NCBI GenBank assembly: GCA_910586505.1
Contig: CAJUGV010000008.1
Location: 37,268 to 101,267, forward strand
Length of the DNA: 64,000 bases
DNA from: an uncultured Paraprevotella sp.
GTDB lineage: Bacteria; Bacteroidota; Bacteroidia; Bacteroidales; Bacteroidaceae
Reading direction: 5' to 3'
Shown: positions 25,684 through 35,332 of the stretch, in pieces
Numbering within the stretch: position 1 is the stretch's first letter
Layout of the letters: the number at the start of each line of letters is the position of its first letter
Translations under genes and position numbers: made by a program
Notes under the pieces: model-generated
The model's database searches: none
The model's input: the letters and a program-made list of their open reading frames with translations, nothing else
What the model was told of the DNA's origin: nothing

Positions 25684-28527
25684 ATGAAAAAGTTGTTGTC
25701 GCTTCCGCTGAATCTGGTGACGTGTTTCCACGAGGTGGAGCAGGCCGACAGGCAGGAATGGTTTTGTACGTCGGATCCCGTAGGGCATAAGTTAGGTTCG
25801 GGCGGGGGCACGGCGTGGCTGTTACAGGCATGTAAGGAGTCCGAATTGGATGGTGATGAGTCGCTTGCCTCTTGGCTGTCGCATGAAAAACGTATTTTAC
25901 TGCATGCGGGAGGGCAGAGCCGCCGTCTGCCGGCCTATGCCCCTTCCGGTAAGATTCTTACGCCGGTGCCGGTGTTTCGCTGGAAGCGCGGGCAACGACT
26001 GAACCAGAATCTGCTGTCGCTCCAGTTGCCGCTTTACGAGCAGATAATGGAGCGTGCACCGGAGTCGCTTCACACCCTGATTGCCAGTGGCGACGTGTAT
26101 ATCCGTACCGACCGTCCCTTGCAGGATATTCCGGAGGCGGATGTGGTGTGCTACGGATTGTGGGCAGATCCCGCTTTGGCCAAGAACCACGGGGTGTTCG
26201 TGTCGGACCGCCGCACACCCGAAAGGCTGGCTTTCATGTTGCAGAAACCTTCTGTGGCCGAATTGGGCCGGCTGATGCAGCAACATCTTTTCCTGATGGA
26301 TATCGGTATATGGCTGTTGAGCGACCGTGCTGTGGAGCTGATGGTGGAGCGTTCTTGCCGTGACGGCAAGTTGTCGTTCTACGATATGTATTCCGAGTTC
26401 GGTGCGGCATTGGGAGACAGTCCGCTCGTTCACGATCCGGAGCTGAACGCGCTTACTGTGGCCATACTGCCTCTCGAAGGAGGCAGCTTCTATCATTACG
26501 GCACAAGCCGTGAAATGATATCGTCGACGTTGGCGGTGCAGAATATAGTGACCGACCAACGGGAAATCATGCACCGTAAAGCTAAGCCGCATCCGGCCAT
26601 GTTCGTGCAGAATGCAGGGGTGGAGGTGCCGCTTCGTGCGGAAAATTCCGAGCTGTGGATAGAAAACAGTTTTATCGGAAAAGGATGGACACTGGCCAGC
26701 CGTAATATTATTACAGGTGTTCCGGCGAACGACTGGCCGTTGAAACTGACCGAGGGGCTGTGTATTGATGTGGTGCCGGTAGGGGATTCGTCCTATGCGG
26801 CCCGTCCGTATGGTTTCAACGATGCGTTTAAAGGACCGTTGGACAACGATGGGGTGACTTATCAGGAAATTCCAGTGAGAGAATGGCTGGCATGTCGGGG
26901 ACTGAAGCCTGAGGATATCGAGGAGCCTCACGATTTGCAGGCGGCCCGTTTGTTTCCCTTGTGTGAGAGTGTGGAAGAGTTGGGACTGGCCATGCGCTGG
27001 ATGACAACCGAACCCGAACTGGAGGAAGGAAGGCGCGTGTGGATGACTGCCCGTAAGATGTCGGCCGACGAGTTGTCGGCTTATGCCAACCTGCATCGCC
27101 TGACGAAGCAACGCGATATGTTCCGCCGGGACAACCTGCCGTTATTGGCTTCTCATTATGAGCGTAGTGTGTTCTATCAGCTGAATCTGGACGATACGGC
27201 CCGCAGATATGCCGAGGGGGGATTTCCCTTGCCGGACGAACTGCCGGCAAAAGCCGATGCCATGGTGCGTATCGGCGATGCCATGTTTAGGGCTCGTGTG
27301 AGCGAGCTGAGGAACGGCGACGGGAAAGTGTATGAAGAGCGTGCTTTCGGTATGATGCGCGAATTGCTGGCCGGTGCGGGACGTGCGGCGCGTCAGACGC
27401 CGCGGCTCTCCGTATATGCAGACCAGATTGTATGGGGGCGCAGTCCGGTGAGGATAGATCTGGCCGGAGGATGGACAGACACGCCGCCCTACAGTCTGAT
27501 GGAAGGGGGCAGCGTGGTGAATCTCTCGGTGGAACTGAACGGGCAGCCTCCGTTGCAGGTGTATGTGAAACCGTGTCGTGAGCGTCATATCCTGATGCGA
27601 TCCATAGATTTGGGAGCGATGGAAGTGGTGCATACCTACAAAGAGCTGGCTGACTTCCGAAAGGTGGGCTCGCCGTTCTCCATTCCGAAAGCGGCGTTGG
27701 CGCTGGCCGGTTTTCTTCCGGATTTCTCGTCGGAGACCTTTTTATCGCTCTATGCGCAACTGGAGGCTTTCGGGGCCGGGCTGGAAATAACGTTGCTGTC
27801 GGCCATTCCGGCAGGGTCCGGTTTGGGAACCAGTTCCATTCTTGCTTCTACCGTGCTGGGAGCGCTGAACGACTTCTGCGGACTGGGATGGGACCGATAT
27901 GAAGTGGGAAACCGTACCCTGGTGCTGGAACAGCTGCTTACCACGGGAGGCGGATGGCAGGACCAGTACGGCGGGATTCTCCAAGGCGTGAAATGGCTTC
28001 AGACACAGCCTGGGGCTTGTCAGCAACCGTTGGTGCGTTGGTTGCCGGACCATGTCTTTACGGCTCCCGACTACCGTAAGTGTCATTTGCTCTACTATAC
28101 GGGTATTACCCGCACTGCCAAAAGCATTTTAGCGGAGATTGTGAAGGGGATGTTCCTGAATGAGACGGAGAGGCTTGAGTTGCTGGGTAAGATGAAAGCC
28201 CATGCCATGGATATGTATGACGCCATCCAGCGCAACAGTTTTGAGGAAACCGGACGGCTGGTCGGACGGTCATGGAAGCAGAACTGTCTGCTGGACCGCG
28301 GAACGAATCCCGATGCGGTCAGACTGATCACGCAGAAAGTGGAGGATTTGTGTCTGGGCTATAAACTGCCGGGAGCCGGAGGGGGAGGTTTTCTCTATAT
28401 GGTGGCCAAGGACGAGGATGCTGCGGCACGTATCCGGAAAATCCTGACCTCGGAGGCTGTGAATGACCGTGCCCGTTTTGTGGAAATGGGGCTGTCGGAC
28501 AGAGGAATGGAGGTGAGCCGCAGTTGA
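25684..28527 (+). CDS. fkp: bifunctional L-fucokinase / L-fucose-1-phosphate guanylyltransferase
   Basis: Salvages free L-fucose to GDP-L-fucose in two steps in one 947-aa protein. The N-terminal half (to about 560) is the guanylyltransferase, with GSGGGTAWLL and LLHAGGQSRRLPAYAPSGK. The C-terminal GHMP kinase begins near residue 580 with SPVRIDLAGGWTDTPPY, has the ATP loop PAGSGLGTSSIL at about 703-714, and GAGGGGFL near the end. The architecture and length match Fkp described in Bacteroides fragilis. Its location just after gmd-fcl puts salvage and de novo routes in one transcription unit. Confidence 0.97.
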   Translation: MKKLLSLPLNLVTCFHEVEQADRQEWFCTSDPVGHKLGSGGGTAWLLQACKESELDGDESLASWLSHEKRILLHAGGQSRRLPAYAPSGKILTPVPVFRWKRGQRLNQNLLSLQLPLYEQIMERAPESLHTLIASGDVYIRTDRPLQDIPEADVVCYGLWADPALAKNHGVFVSDRRTPERLAFMLQKPSVAELGRLMQQHLFLMDIGIWLLSDRAVELMVERSCRDGKLSFYDMYSEFGAALGDSPLVHDPELNALTVAILPLEGGSFYHYGTSREMISSTLAVQNIVTDQREIMHRKAKPHPAMFVQNAGVEVPLRAENSELWIENSFIGKGWTLASRNIITGVPANDWPLKLTEGLCIDVVPVGDSSYAARPYGFNDAFKGPLDNDGVTYQEIPVREWLACRGLKPEDIEEPHDLQAARLFPLCESVEELGLAMRWMTTEPELEEGRRVWMTARKMSADELSAYANLHRLTKQRDMFRRDNLPLLASHYERSVFYQLNLDDTARRYAEGGFPLPDELPAKADAMVRIGDAMFRARVSELRNGDGKVYEERAFGMMRELLAGAGRAARQTPRLSVYADQIVWGRSPVRIDLAGGWTDTPPYSLMEGGSVVNLSVELNGQPPLQVYVKPCRERHILMRSIDLGAMEVVHTYKELADFRKVGSPFSIPKAALALAGFLPDFSSETFLSLYAQLEAFGAGLEITLLSAIPAGSGLGTSSILASTVLGALNDFCGLGWDRYEVGNRTLVLEQLLTTGGGWQDQYGGILQGVKWLQTQPGACQQPLVRWLPDHVFTAPDYRKCHLLYYTGITRTAKSILAEIVKGMFLNETERLELLGKMKAHAMDMYDAIQRNSFEETGRLVGRSWKQNCLLDRGTNPDAVRLITQKVEDLCLGYKLPGAGGGGFLYMVAKDEDAAARIRKILTSEAVNDRARFVEMGLSDRGMEVSRS

Positions 28528-28544
28528 CAGGATGCGGACGTAAA

Positions 28545-28600
28545 AAACAAGAGCGCGTAGCGGACAGTGTGATTCATTCGTCTGCTACGCGCTCTTGTTT
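28545..28600. terminator. bidirectional terminator between fkp and rfbB
   Basis: Perfect 17-bp arms (28545-28561 and 28584-28600), GC-rich with A/T-rich flanks, lie between convergent genes. Confidence 0.8.
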
Positions 28601-28647
28601 ATGGTGCCTGCCGTAAGAGCCGGTACCGGTATGCTGGCGGCATGCCG

Positions 28648-29790
28648 TTAACGGTTCTTGTACATGCTTTCGTAATAATTCTGATAATCGCCGCTTGTGA
28701 CGTTGTCCATCCATTCCTGGTTGTCAAGATACCAGCGGACGGTCTTTTCTATGCCCTCCTCGAACTGAAGACTTGGTTCCCATCCCAATTCGTCCTTTAG
28801 TTTGGTGGAGTCGATGGCATAGCGCATGTCGTGTCCCATACGGTCGGTCACATAGGTGATGAGGTCAAGCGAATATCCTTCGGGGTTGCCCAGCATGCGG
28901 TCTACCGTGCGGATGAGCACCTTGATGATGTCGATGTTCTTCCATTCGTTGAATCCGCCGATGTTGTATGTCTCTGCCACCTTGCCGTCGTGGAAGATGA
29001 CGTCGATGGCGCGTGCGTGATCTATGACATAAAGCCAGTCGCGCACGTTTTCTCCTTTGCCGTAAACGGGGAGAGGCTTGCGGTGACGGATGTTGTTGAT
29101 GAACAGGGGGATCAGTTTTTCGGGGAACTGATACGGCCCGTAGTTGTTGGAACAGTTGGTCACGATGGTAGGCATGCCGTAGGTGTCGTGGAAGGCACGG
29201 ACAAAATGATCGCTGCTTGCCTTTGAGGCGGAGTAGGGACTGTGCGGATTGTATTTTGTGGTTTCCAGGAAGAATGTCTCTCCATATGCCAGATGATGTT
29301 CCGAAGATGAGGCCGTGGTCGTGAACGGCGGCTCGATGCCTTCAGGGTGGGTCAGTTCCAGGGCTCCGTAGACTTCGTCCGTGGAGATGTGGTAGAACAG
29401 TTTTCCTTCATAGCCTTCGGGGAGCGATTCCCAGTATGTCTTGGCGGCTTGAAGCAGGCTGAGCGTACCCATTACATTGGTGCGGGCAAAAGTGAAAGGG
29501 TCTTTGATGCTCCGGTCTACGTGGCTTTCGGCCGCCAGATGGATGATACCGTCTACATGGTAGTCGCTGATCACTTCACACATTTTCTCGAAGTCGCAGA
29601 TGTCTGCCTTGACAAAAGTATAGTTCCGACGGTCTTCAATGTCTTTCAGATTGGCAAGGTTTCCTGCGTAAGTCAGCTTGTCCAGATTGATGATGCGGTA
29701 GTCCGGATATTTGTTGACGAACAGTCGCACGACATGGCTGCCGATGAAACCGGCTCCTCCGGTAATGATGATATTCCTTTTGAAATCCAT
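28648..29790 (-). CDS. rfbB: dTDP-glucose 4,6-dehydratase
   Basis: Second step of the dTDP-sugar pathway, giving dTDP-4-keto-6-deoxyglucose. The 380-aa protein starts MDFKRNIIITGGAGFIGSHV (NAD-binding GxxGxxG) and carries IHLAAESHVDRSI, HISTDEVYGALE, YSASKASSDHFVRA (catalytic Tyr/Lys) and NCSNNYGPYQFPEKL. It lies 12 nt downstream of rfbC on the minus strand. Confidence 0.97.
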   Translation of the reverse strand: MDFKRNIIITGGAGFIGSHVVRLFVNKYPDYRIINLDKLTYAGNLANLKDIEDRRNYTFVKADICDFEKMCEVISDYHVDGIIHLAAESHVDRSIKDPFTFARTNVMGTLSLLQAAKTYWESLPEGYEGKLFYHISTDEVYGALELTHPEGIEPPFTTTASSSEHHLAYGETFFLETTKYNPHSPYSASKASSDHFVRAFHDTYGMPTIVTNCSNNYGPYQFPEKLIPLFINNIRHRKPLPVYGKGENVRDWLYVIDHARAIDVIFHDGKVAETYNIGGFNEWKNIDIIKVLIRTVDRMLGNPEGYSLDLITYVTDRMGHDMRYAIDSTKLKDELGWEPSLQFEEGIEKTVRWYLDNQEWMDNVTSGDYQNYYESMYKNR

Positions 29791-29802
29791 AAATCTTCTG
29801 TA

Positions 29803-30375
29803 TTATAGGTATAAGTCTTCCGAATAATCGAACAGCCAGTCGGCGTCTTTCAGGCATGGGTGATGTTTATCCTTCTCAGACAGGAGGATCTTGTCGGAGG
29901 GGATATGCCAGTCTATACCCAGGTCGGGATCGTTCCAGGCCAGCGCTCCTTCGCTTTGCGGGGAGTAGAAATTGTCACACTTATACTGGAATATGACTTC
30001 GGGAGTGAGTACGCTGAATCCGTGTGCAAACCCGCGGGGGATGAAGAATTGGCGGTGGTTGTCCTCCGTCAGTTCGACGGCGACGTGCTTTCCGAATGTA
30101 GGTGAGCCTTTTCGTATGTCCACAGCTACGTCCAGTACAGCCCCTTTGATGACACGTACCAGTTTGCTCTGTGCGAAAGGCGGTTTCTGAAAATGTAGTC
30201 CCCTGAGCACGCCGTAGCTACTCTTACTTTCATTGTCTTGTACAAAGTGCACGGTGCGGATTTGTTTGTTAAAATCCCGTTGGGAGAAAGACTCAAAAAA
30301 GTATCCTCTCTCATCCTTGAACAGACGGGGTTCTATGATCACGACTCCATCAATGTCTGTTTGTATAAGTTCCAT
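29803..30375 (-). CDS. rfbC: dTDP-4-dehydrorhamnose 3,5-epimerase
   Basis: Third step to dTDP-L-rhamnose. The 190-aa cupin protein has FKDERGYFFESFSQ, the active-site segment VLRGLHFQKPPFAQSKLVRV, DVAVDIRKGSPTFGKH and PRGFAHGFSVL with the catalytic His/Tyr region. First gene of the rfbCB pair. A -7 box TATCTTTG (complement of 30401-30408) lies 25 nt upstream. Confidence 0.97.
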   Translation of the reverse strand: MELIQTDIDGVVIIEPRLFKDERGYFFESFSQRDFNKQIRTVHFVQDNESKSSYGVLRGLHFQKPPFAQSKLVRVIKGAVLDVAVDIRKGSPTFGKHVAVELTEDNHRQFFIPRGFAHGFSVLTPEVIFQYKCDNFYSPQSEGALAWNDPDLGIDWHIPSDKILLSEKDKHHPCLKDADWLFDYSEDLYL

Positions 30376-30400
30376 AACGCATAGTCATCTTTATTGTTCG

Positions 30401-30408
30401 CAAAGATA
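30401..30408 (-). promoter_or_regulatory. -7 box for rfbCB
   Basis: TATCTTTG on the minus strand matches TAnnTTTG upstream of rfbC. No clear -33 box. Confidence 0.45.
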
Positions 30409-30426
30409 GTTTTTTTTATTCAGATG

Positions 30427-30458
30427 TTCGTGGAATCTTGTATAAAATTGTATATTTG
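30427..30458 (+). promoter_or_regulatory. promoter for the 30490-33034 operon
   Basis: TTCG at 30427-30430 (one mismatch from -33 TTTG), a 20-nt spacer and -7 TATATTTG at 30451-30458, 31 nt before the small 30490 gene. Confidence 0.5.
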
Positions 30459-30489
30459 CAAGTATATCAGTTCTTAAAGCGGAAGTGTG

Positions 30490-30633
30490 ATGGAAACTAA
30501 ATATTGGATTCTGGCCGGTTGGTTGCTTTGTGACTTGCTGGTGTTTTTGTGGGCGTGGTGTGATGACTTATATTATTCGCACAACGTGAGAAAGAAATTC
30601 AGAAAAATGAAAGAAGTACTGACCGAGGAGTAG
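30490..30633 (+). CDS. small single-pass membrane protein, 47 aa
   Basis: An open frame from ATG 30490 starting METKYWILAGWLLCDLLVF, with one hydrophobic helix (WILAGWLLCDLLVFLWAW) and a charged tail (HNVRKKFRKMKEVLTEE). It stops 2 nt before the next gene and follows a promoter, so it is probably translated. No family is recognised; lipid-facing anchor or regulator are both possible. Confidence 0.6.
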   Translation: METKYWILAGWLLCDLLVFLWAWCDDLYYSHNVRKKFRKMKEVLTEE

Positions 30634-30635
30634 AT

Positions 30636-31394
30636 ATGAAAAGGGGGAAAGATGTTTCTCGATGGCTTGTTCTGTTTTGCGGAATGTTGCTGGCCGGATG
30701 GCTTTCGTCCTGTCAGAAAGTTGAGTTGCCTCAGGAAAAAGAGGGGGCTACCAAGCCGACGGAAACGGGGAACGGTTCGTCAGGGGCTACGGATGGCAAG
30801 CCTGGATCGCAGCCCGATGAAGGGAATCCGTTTCCGCCTGTACCATCCGGAATGCGCTCTGTGGCCGAAATTCTATCTATGTATGGTGGAATGGATTTGG
30901 GCAAAGGCTATGCAGAGAAAGTTGCAGGCTATGTCGTGGGGGCATGTGACGGGACCGTCAATAACGCTCTTTTCTCGATAGATGAGATCTTGACTTTGAA
31001 TGTGAATTCGAATATTCTGATTGCCGATTCCAAATGGGAGCGCGATGTAGGGCGTTGCCTGCCCGTAGAACTGAAGAAAGGTTCGGAGCTGAGGGAGGAT
31101 GCGAACCTGGTGGATAATACCGAAATACTGGGACAGCGGATAGGTCTGCTGGGAATGGTTAAAACCTACTTCAGAGTGGTGGGTATGAAAGATGTGGAGA
31201 TGCATGAATGGATTGCCGATGTTCCGGAACCGGAACCTTCTCCGGATCCCGGTCCGGAAGAGAAACCGGATACGATTCCTGTGCTGCCTCCTGAACCGGA
31301 ACCTAAGCCGGAACCTATACCGGACGAGAATAAAGATACGGTTGTGGTAGACGACAGTCGGCCGGTGTATGTGCCGGGCGGGCGGTCTGCCTAA
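30636..31394 (+). CDS. DUF6359-like lipoprotein
   Basis: A 252-aa lipoprotein: signal peptide with lipobox LSSC, Cys26. After a low-complexity linker, about residues 70-190 hold SVAEILSMYGGMDLGKG, YVVGACDGTVNNALF, NSNILIADSKWE and LGQRIGLLGMVKTYF, which fits the OB-fold-like DUF6359 family of Bacteroidales surface proteins. The last 60 residues are Pro/Glu-rich (PEPEPSPDPGPEEKPD), a likely extended spacer. It is followed 17 nt later by a secreted protein and probably works with it. Function unknown. Confidence 0.75.
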   Translation: MKRGKDVSRWLVLFCGMLLAGWLSSCQKVELPQEKEGATKPTETGNGSSGATDGKPGSQPDEGNPFPPVPSGMRSVAEILSMYGGMDLGKGYAEKVAGYVVGACDGTVNNALFSIDEILTLNVNSNILIADSKWERDVGRCLPVELKKGSELREDANLVDNTEILGQRIGLLGMVKTYFRVVGMKDVEMHEWIADVPEPEPSPDPGPEEKPDTIPVLPPEPEPKPEPIPDENKDTVVVDDSRPVYVPGGRSA

Positions 31395-31411
31395 TTAAAA
31401 AGAAAGAATCC

Positions 31412-33034
31412 ATGAGAATCACCTGTCTGTTGTGTACCTTTACAGTCTTGCTCGCCGGAGCGGAGGTGAATGATGTCTTTGCACAAATGTTCAGACGTGT
31501 GAGGAGTGCGGCTGAACTGGAGACGGGCGCGCATTATGTCTTGGCCGGATATAGCACTGCCGATCCGGACGCCATATATGTAATGAGAGTGCCGGAACAG
31601 ACTGGGACTGATGTGAAATCCCGTGAAGCGAGTCGCATGAAAACGGATGAGTACGGGTATCTGCATGTGGAGGACGGCGGTGCGGCGGTTTTTGAACTGG
31701 TGTCGGACGGGACGGCCTATGCCTTTCGCGATGTGGCGTTGAATGCTTGGCTGGCTTATTCTACGAGACTTGTGAACGGAAGTTCTACTTCACTATACAC
31801 ATTGACGGATGAAGAAATGGCGAACGTCCAGACGTCTCTCAGGGAGAAATGGAGTAAGGCATTTAAGTTGGCTTCCGGTTTTCCGGACAAAGGAAAGACT
31901 CCTTTTGTGACCAAAGAGGAGGTGAATATTCCGCCGGGCAGGAAACAGACGTTCGGCTTGTTGCTGAACGGTTATTCTTTTGAATTTAAGTTATACAGAG
32001 AGGAGAATTATGGAGATTCTCTTTTCCTCTATAAAGAGATGCGCCGGCCGGTGCTGGTCGACGAAGGACATGGAGATTGGACTTTCGGCGGTGACTGGCG
32101 GCCCGACAGTTTGTGTAGGCTGGATTTTTCGCAGGCCCGACGGATTGATTTCAGTGCCGTCGCGTTGCCCGAGCGGGGAATCCGAGACGGAAACGTAACG
32201 TTGCCGGATGAATATGTCTGGACTTATGTGAGAAAAGGAGAGGCCGGACGTTTGCCGGCAGGATGGCCGAATGTGATAGAGATAGACGGTAAGGAGAATG
32301 AGGTGCAAGGCCGTGCGGTTACGGCTGTGACAGGTTGCGACAGTTGTATATTGGGACCTAAGTATTCGTTTGAAGTTCCGGCAGGAACAGGGATTGCATG
32401 GTATCGTAGTGCCGATGCGGAAGGATGGTGGGCTACGGCGGCTTTTCCGTATGAGGTGGAAACTGTGACATGGGAACATCCGGATGGTGAAGCGGTGGAA
32501 CTGGAACGTCTTATGTTTGAAGGCTTGTCGGATAAGGGGGCTGTATTTGCCGGAATGCCTTCCGATGCCCGGTGGGAAGCGGGGATACCCTGTTTGTGGA
32601 GGCCGGTTTACCCCCGTGAATCAGTGATATGTTTTTATGCGAAGAGTACTGTTGTGCGGCCGATGGTTGATGAAGTACATAAGAATACCGGATTGCATGC
32701 TACTTACCGGCGTAGGGATATCACCGACGATCGGGAACGTATTTTTCTGCTTGATGGCAATGTGGAAGGATTTGTATGGGCCGGTGCCGGAAGCTGGGTA
32801 GCGCCCTGCCGTGCTTTTCTGGTATGTCTGCAGGAAAGCAAACATGTTTTGCGTCTGACAGAAAAGGATGTGAGCGGAATCTGTGAGCGGAAAGCAGATG
32901 AGATCGGTCCGTGGATGAAGGTCTACGGTACGGACGGAACACTGAAGGGAATGTTGCGTCATGGCGAACGCATTCCTGAAAGTTGGCCTTGTGGTATATA
33001 CATCACATCCCGAGGCAAGCAGGTAAAGCGTTAG
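31412..33034 (+). CDS. secreted protein of unknown function, 540 aa
   Basis: A signal peptide (ITCLLCTFTVLLAGAEVNDVFAQ) is followed by an N-terminal domain of about 170 residues with FRRVRSAAELETGAHYVLAG, a pattern often seen in Bacteroidales surface proteins that display a status-like beta domain. A middle and C-terminal part contain YVWTYVRKGEAGRLPAGWP and short Trp-rich strands. The end GIYITSRGKQVKR resembles the sorting-type tail of Bacteroidales secreted proteins. No family is recognised with confidence. It ends 10 nt from the convergent DUF5686 gene. Confidence 0.75.
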   Translation: MRITCLLCTFTVLLAGAEVNDVFAQMFRRVRSAAELETGAHYVLAGYSTADPDAIYVMRVPEQTGTDVKSREASRMKTDEYGYLHVEDGGAAVFELVSDGTAYAFRDVALNAWLAYSTRLVNGSSTSLYTLTDEEMANVQTSLREKWSKAFKLASGFPDKGKTPFVTKEEVNIPPGRKQTFGLLLNGYSFEFKLYREENYGDSLFLYKEMRRPVLVDEGHGDWTFGGDWRPDSLCRLDFSQARRIDFSAVALPERGIRDGNVTLPDEYVWTYVRKGEAGRLPAGWPNVIEIDGKENEVQGRAVTAVTGCDSCILGPKYSFEVPAGTGIAWYRSADAEGWWATAAFPYEVETVTWEHPDGEAVELERLMFEGLSDKGAVFAGMPSDARWEAGIPCLWRPVYPRESVICFYAKSTVVRPMVDEVHKNTGLHATYRRRDITDDRERIFLLDGNVEGFVWAGAGSWVAPCRAFLVCLQESKHVLRLTEKDVSGICERKADEIGPWMKVYGTDGTLKGMLRHGERIPESWPCGIYITSRGKQVKR

Positions 33035-33044
33035 GCTGCATGGG

Positions 33045-35225
33045 TTATTTGCTGAATAGTTCGAACGTGATTTTGTATCCGAATCCTATTTTTTTGAAAT
33101 CTTCGAGCGAGAGAAACAGTCCCATGTCAAAGACAAACGTACCGATGCCGTAGCCTAACTCGAAATAGGGCCCCAAGCGATCCATCGTGAGAAGATTAAG
33201 ATAAAGACGTTCGTTCTGTATGTGGCTGGTGTGTTTGATAAGATGTCGCATGATAAGAAACGGGGCTTCGTAGGAAATATGTCCTCTCACATAATAGGGC
33301 GAGGCATTATACCATCTGCCGTTCAGTGCTTGAAATACTCCTCCTATTTCATCGTTCCATCCTTCCGGTAAGTTACTCTTCCGGAAGTTAACGAAGTCTA
33401 CAAAATAAGTCTCCTTTTGGTTGGTAAACAATCCCGTTCCGATACGGTAATACAAGGTGGAAAGCGCACCGGTGCGGATATGGTGTTGCATGTCGAACTC
33501 TATGCGTTCGTAGACTCCCGTACTGTGAAAGATGTTTTTGAGTCCCCGTTCATAGTCTAGGATAAACGTGGGATAGCGGGATTTAAGTCTGGTTTTCTGT
33601 CGTCCGTTCATATAATAATACAATCCGGGGGTCCACTCCAGTCTGATGCGCGGTGCGAAACTATTGTATCGTGGACGAATATTGGCTTGTAACCCTTCTG
33701 CTACATTGTCGGGAAGAACTACCTGCCGGAAACTCTCTTCCGGATGCTCTGCCGGTGTGCGCCGGTGGAACATTACTCCCATATCGAGAGACAAACCGTT
33801 GACGATTTCGATGCGATTGCTGATTTCCAGATTAAGGTCCAGAAATAAATCAAGGTTGAGTTTGTCGAAATCAATGACGCTGTCGGACGGGATGCTTTTG
33901 AGTTCATCAATGATGCGGCTATTCCCGATTCTGTTGCCGTTGCCTACATTGATTTTAAACATTCCCATTTTTTCCGGCCAATAATGATATTCTCCTCCTA
34001 CGTTCCAGTAGAATTCGTTGTGTGTGAAGTTGTATCCCAGCCTGGTGCCCGCATGAATGGATTGGCCGTTGCGGAACAAAGTGTGGAATTTCAAGTCTTG
34101 CCGGTATGCTATGCCCGTAGATTTGCTGTAGCTGAACATCAGCGGATTGATGAAAGGGGAATTGCGTAATGTTGTGTTCCGGTTCAGTTCCCATTTTGTA
34201 TCGGTGATGAAAAAGTCACCTATTGTACCCCATAAATTTTTCAGCATAGGAGACGTATCGTTCTTTTTTATATGTCTCCGCGCCTCGTTCCATGCTTTGT
34301 TCTTATAATATATGTATAGTTCGGAGCTATCCAGCGGAATGGGCCGTAGCGAGTCGAAGCGGGCAAAGTCTTTCGTATAGGCCTGACGGTCGCATTGTAG
34401 TGAGAATGATTCGCTCAGGTTATAGTTAGGTTTGACAATCTTGTTGTGCTTTACATTCTCATGATACTGTATGTCATGATAGGCCATCGTGGCCTCGTAA
34501 TACCCCTCCATCACATTGAAAGCGAAAGCAAAGCTGGCTTTGATGTCATGTTTGACCGGAAGATATTCGGTGGCGGTACCTATGTCGCCCATTACGATAC
34601 GGCAGTCGAACTTCAGTAGTTCGGATCGTCCGCTGAAAGAGATTTCGCGGACGCTCCATGCACCTTCCGTCACTGTCATGCGCCCTTTTACCAACTGAAA
34701 ACTTTTGTTGCGCGGGATAAAACGAATGTGGTATTCTATACGTTGCCGGCTGTCGCAGGATACGGAGTCGACCACATAGCGGTAGAATTTCTGGCTGTTT
34801 GGGGCCAGTGGAGACAGAAGCTGCCGTCCCAGCAGGTAGGGGGCGTAGATGTTGATATTGAAATAATCCGTGATGCCCGGGATCTCGCGTACTTCTCCCA
34901 ATGTTCCCGTATAAGCTGTGATTTTCCGGTCATAGATGCCGGGTGCTGTGTAGTGAATGTCGCCGTATGTTTCCGTGATGAAGCGATTGGCGTCTTTGGG
35001 TGTCCGGAACAGTCCGGGGATAAAGCGGAATCCCCTGTTTTTCCGGATGATATCCAACTGAGCCTTGACGTAAAGTTTTGCGCGATACTCGTCTATGATG
35101 TCGTTATACAGTCCGGCAGCCCGATGCATCCGGCTGATGATGGAATCGGAAGCTTCTCTCCGTCCTTGCAGGGTTATGGGTAGGAACAGGAGGAATCCCC
35201 ATAATATATATAGTTTGAAACTCAC
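33045..35225 (-). CDS. DUF5686-family outer-membrane protein
   Basis: A 726-aa protein with a signal peptide. The N-terminal half has IISRMHRAAGLYNDIIDEYRAKLYVK, typical of DUF5686 proteins, and the C-terminal half (from about residue 330) is rich in alternating aromatic strands (FTHNEFYWNVGGEYHYWPE, LEWTPGLYYYMNG), ending GYKITFELFSK, as an outer-membrane beta-barrel ends. The family often has an N-terminal carboxypeptidase-regulatory domain that is absent here. Function is not established. A -7 box TATCTTTG lies upstream (complement of 35254-35261). Confidence 0.85.
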   Translation of the reverse strand: MSFKLYILWGFLLFLPITLQGRREASDSIISRMHRAAGLYNDIIDEYRAKLYVKAQLDIIRKNRGFRFIPGLFRTPKDANRFITETYGDIHYTAPGIYDRKITAYTGTLGEVREIPGITDYFNINIYAPYLLGRQLLSPLAPNSQKFYRYVVDSVSCDSRQRIEYHIRFIPRNKSFQLVKGRMTVTEGAWSVREISFSGRSELLKFDCRIVMGDIGTATEYLPVKHDIKASFAFAFNVMEGYYEATMAYHDIQYHENVKHNKIVKPNYNLSESFSLQCDRQAYTKDFARFDSLRPIPLDSSELYIYYKNKAWNEARRHIKKNDTSPMLKNLWGTIGDFFITDTKWELNRNTTLRNSPFINPLMFSYSKSTGIAYRQDLKFHTLFRNGQSIHAGTRLGYNFTHNEFYWNVGGEYHYWPEKMGMFKINVGNGNRIGNSRIIDELKSIPSDSVIDFDKLNLDLFLDLNLEISNRIEIVNGLSLDMGVMFHRRTPAEHPEESFRQVVLPDNVAEGLQANIRPRYNSFAPRIRLEWTPGLYYYMNGRQKTRLKSRYPTFILDYERGLKNIFHSTGVYERIEFDMQHHIRTGALSTLYYRIGTGLFTNQKETYFVDFVNFRKSNLPEGWNDEIGGVFQALNGRWYNASPYYVRGHISYEAPFLIMRHLIKHTSHIQNERLYLNLLTMDRLGPYFELGYGIGTFVFDMGLFLSLEDFKKIGFGYKITFELFSK

Positions 35226-35298
35226 TTTTATCGCGTCTTCTTTGTGATGTAGACAAAGATAATAATAAAAATGGATATTATGTATCGGTGATTTTTCT

Positions 35299-35306
35299 TA
35301 ATTTTG
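35299..35306 (+). promoter_or_regulatory. -7 box for the PurF-like gene
   Basis: TAATTTTG matches TAnnTTTG, 26 nt before the start codon at 35333. A divergent -7 box for the DUF5686 gene lies at 35254-35261. Confidence 0.5.
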
Positions 35307-35332
35307 CGCTCAAATTCAGATACACGATATTT

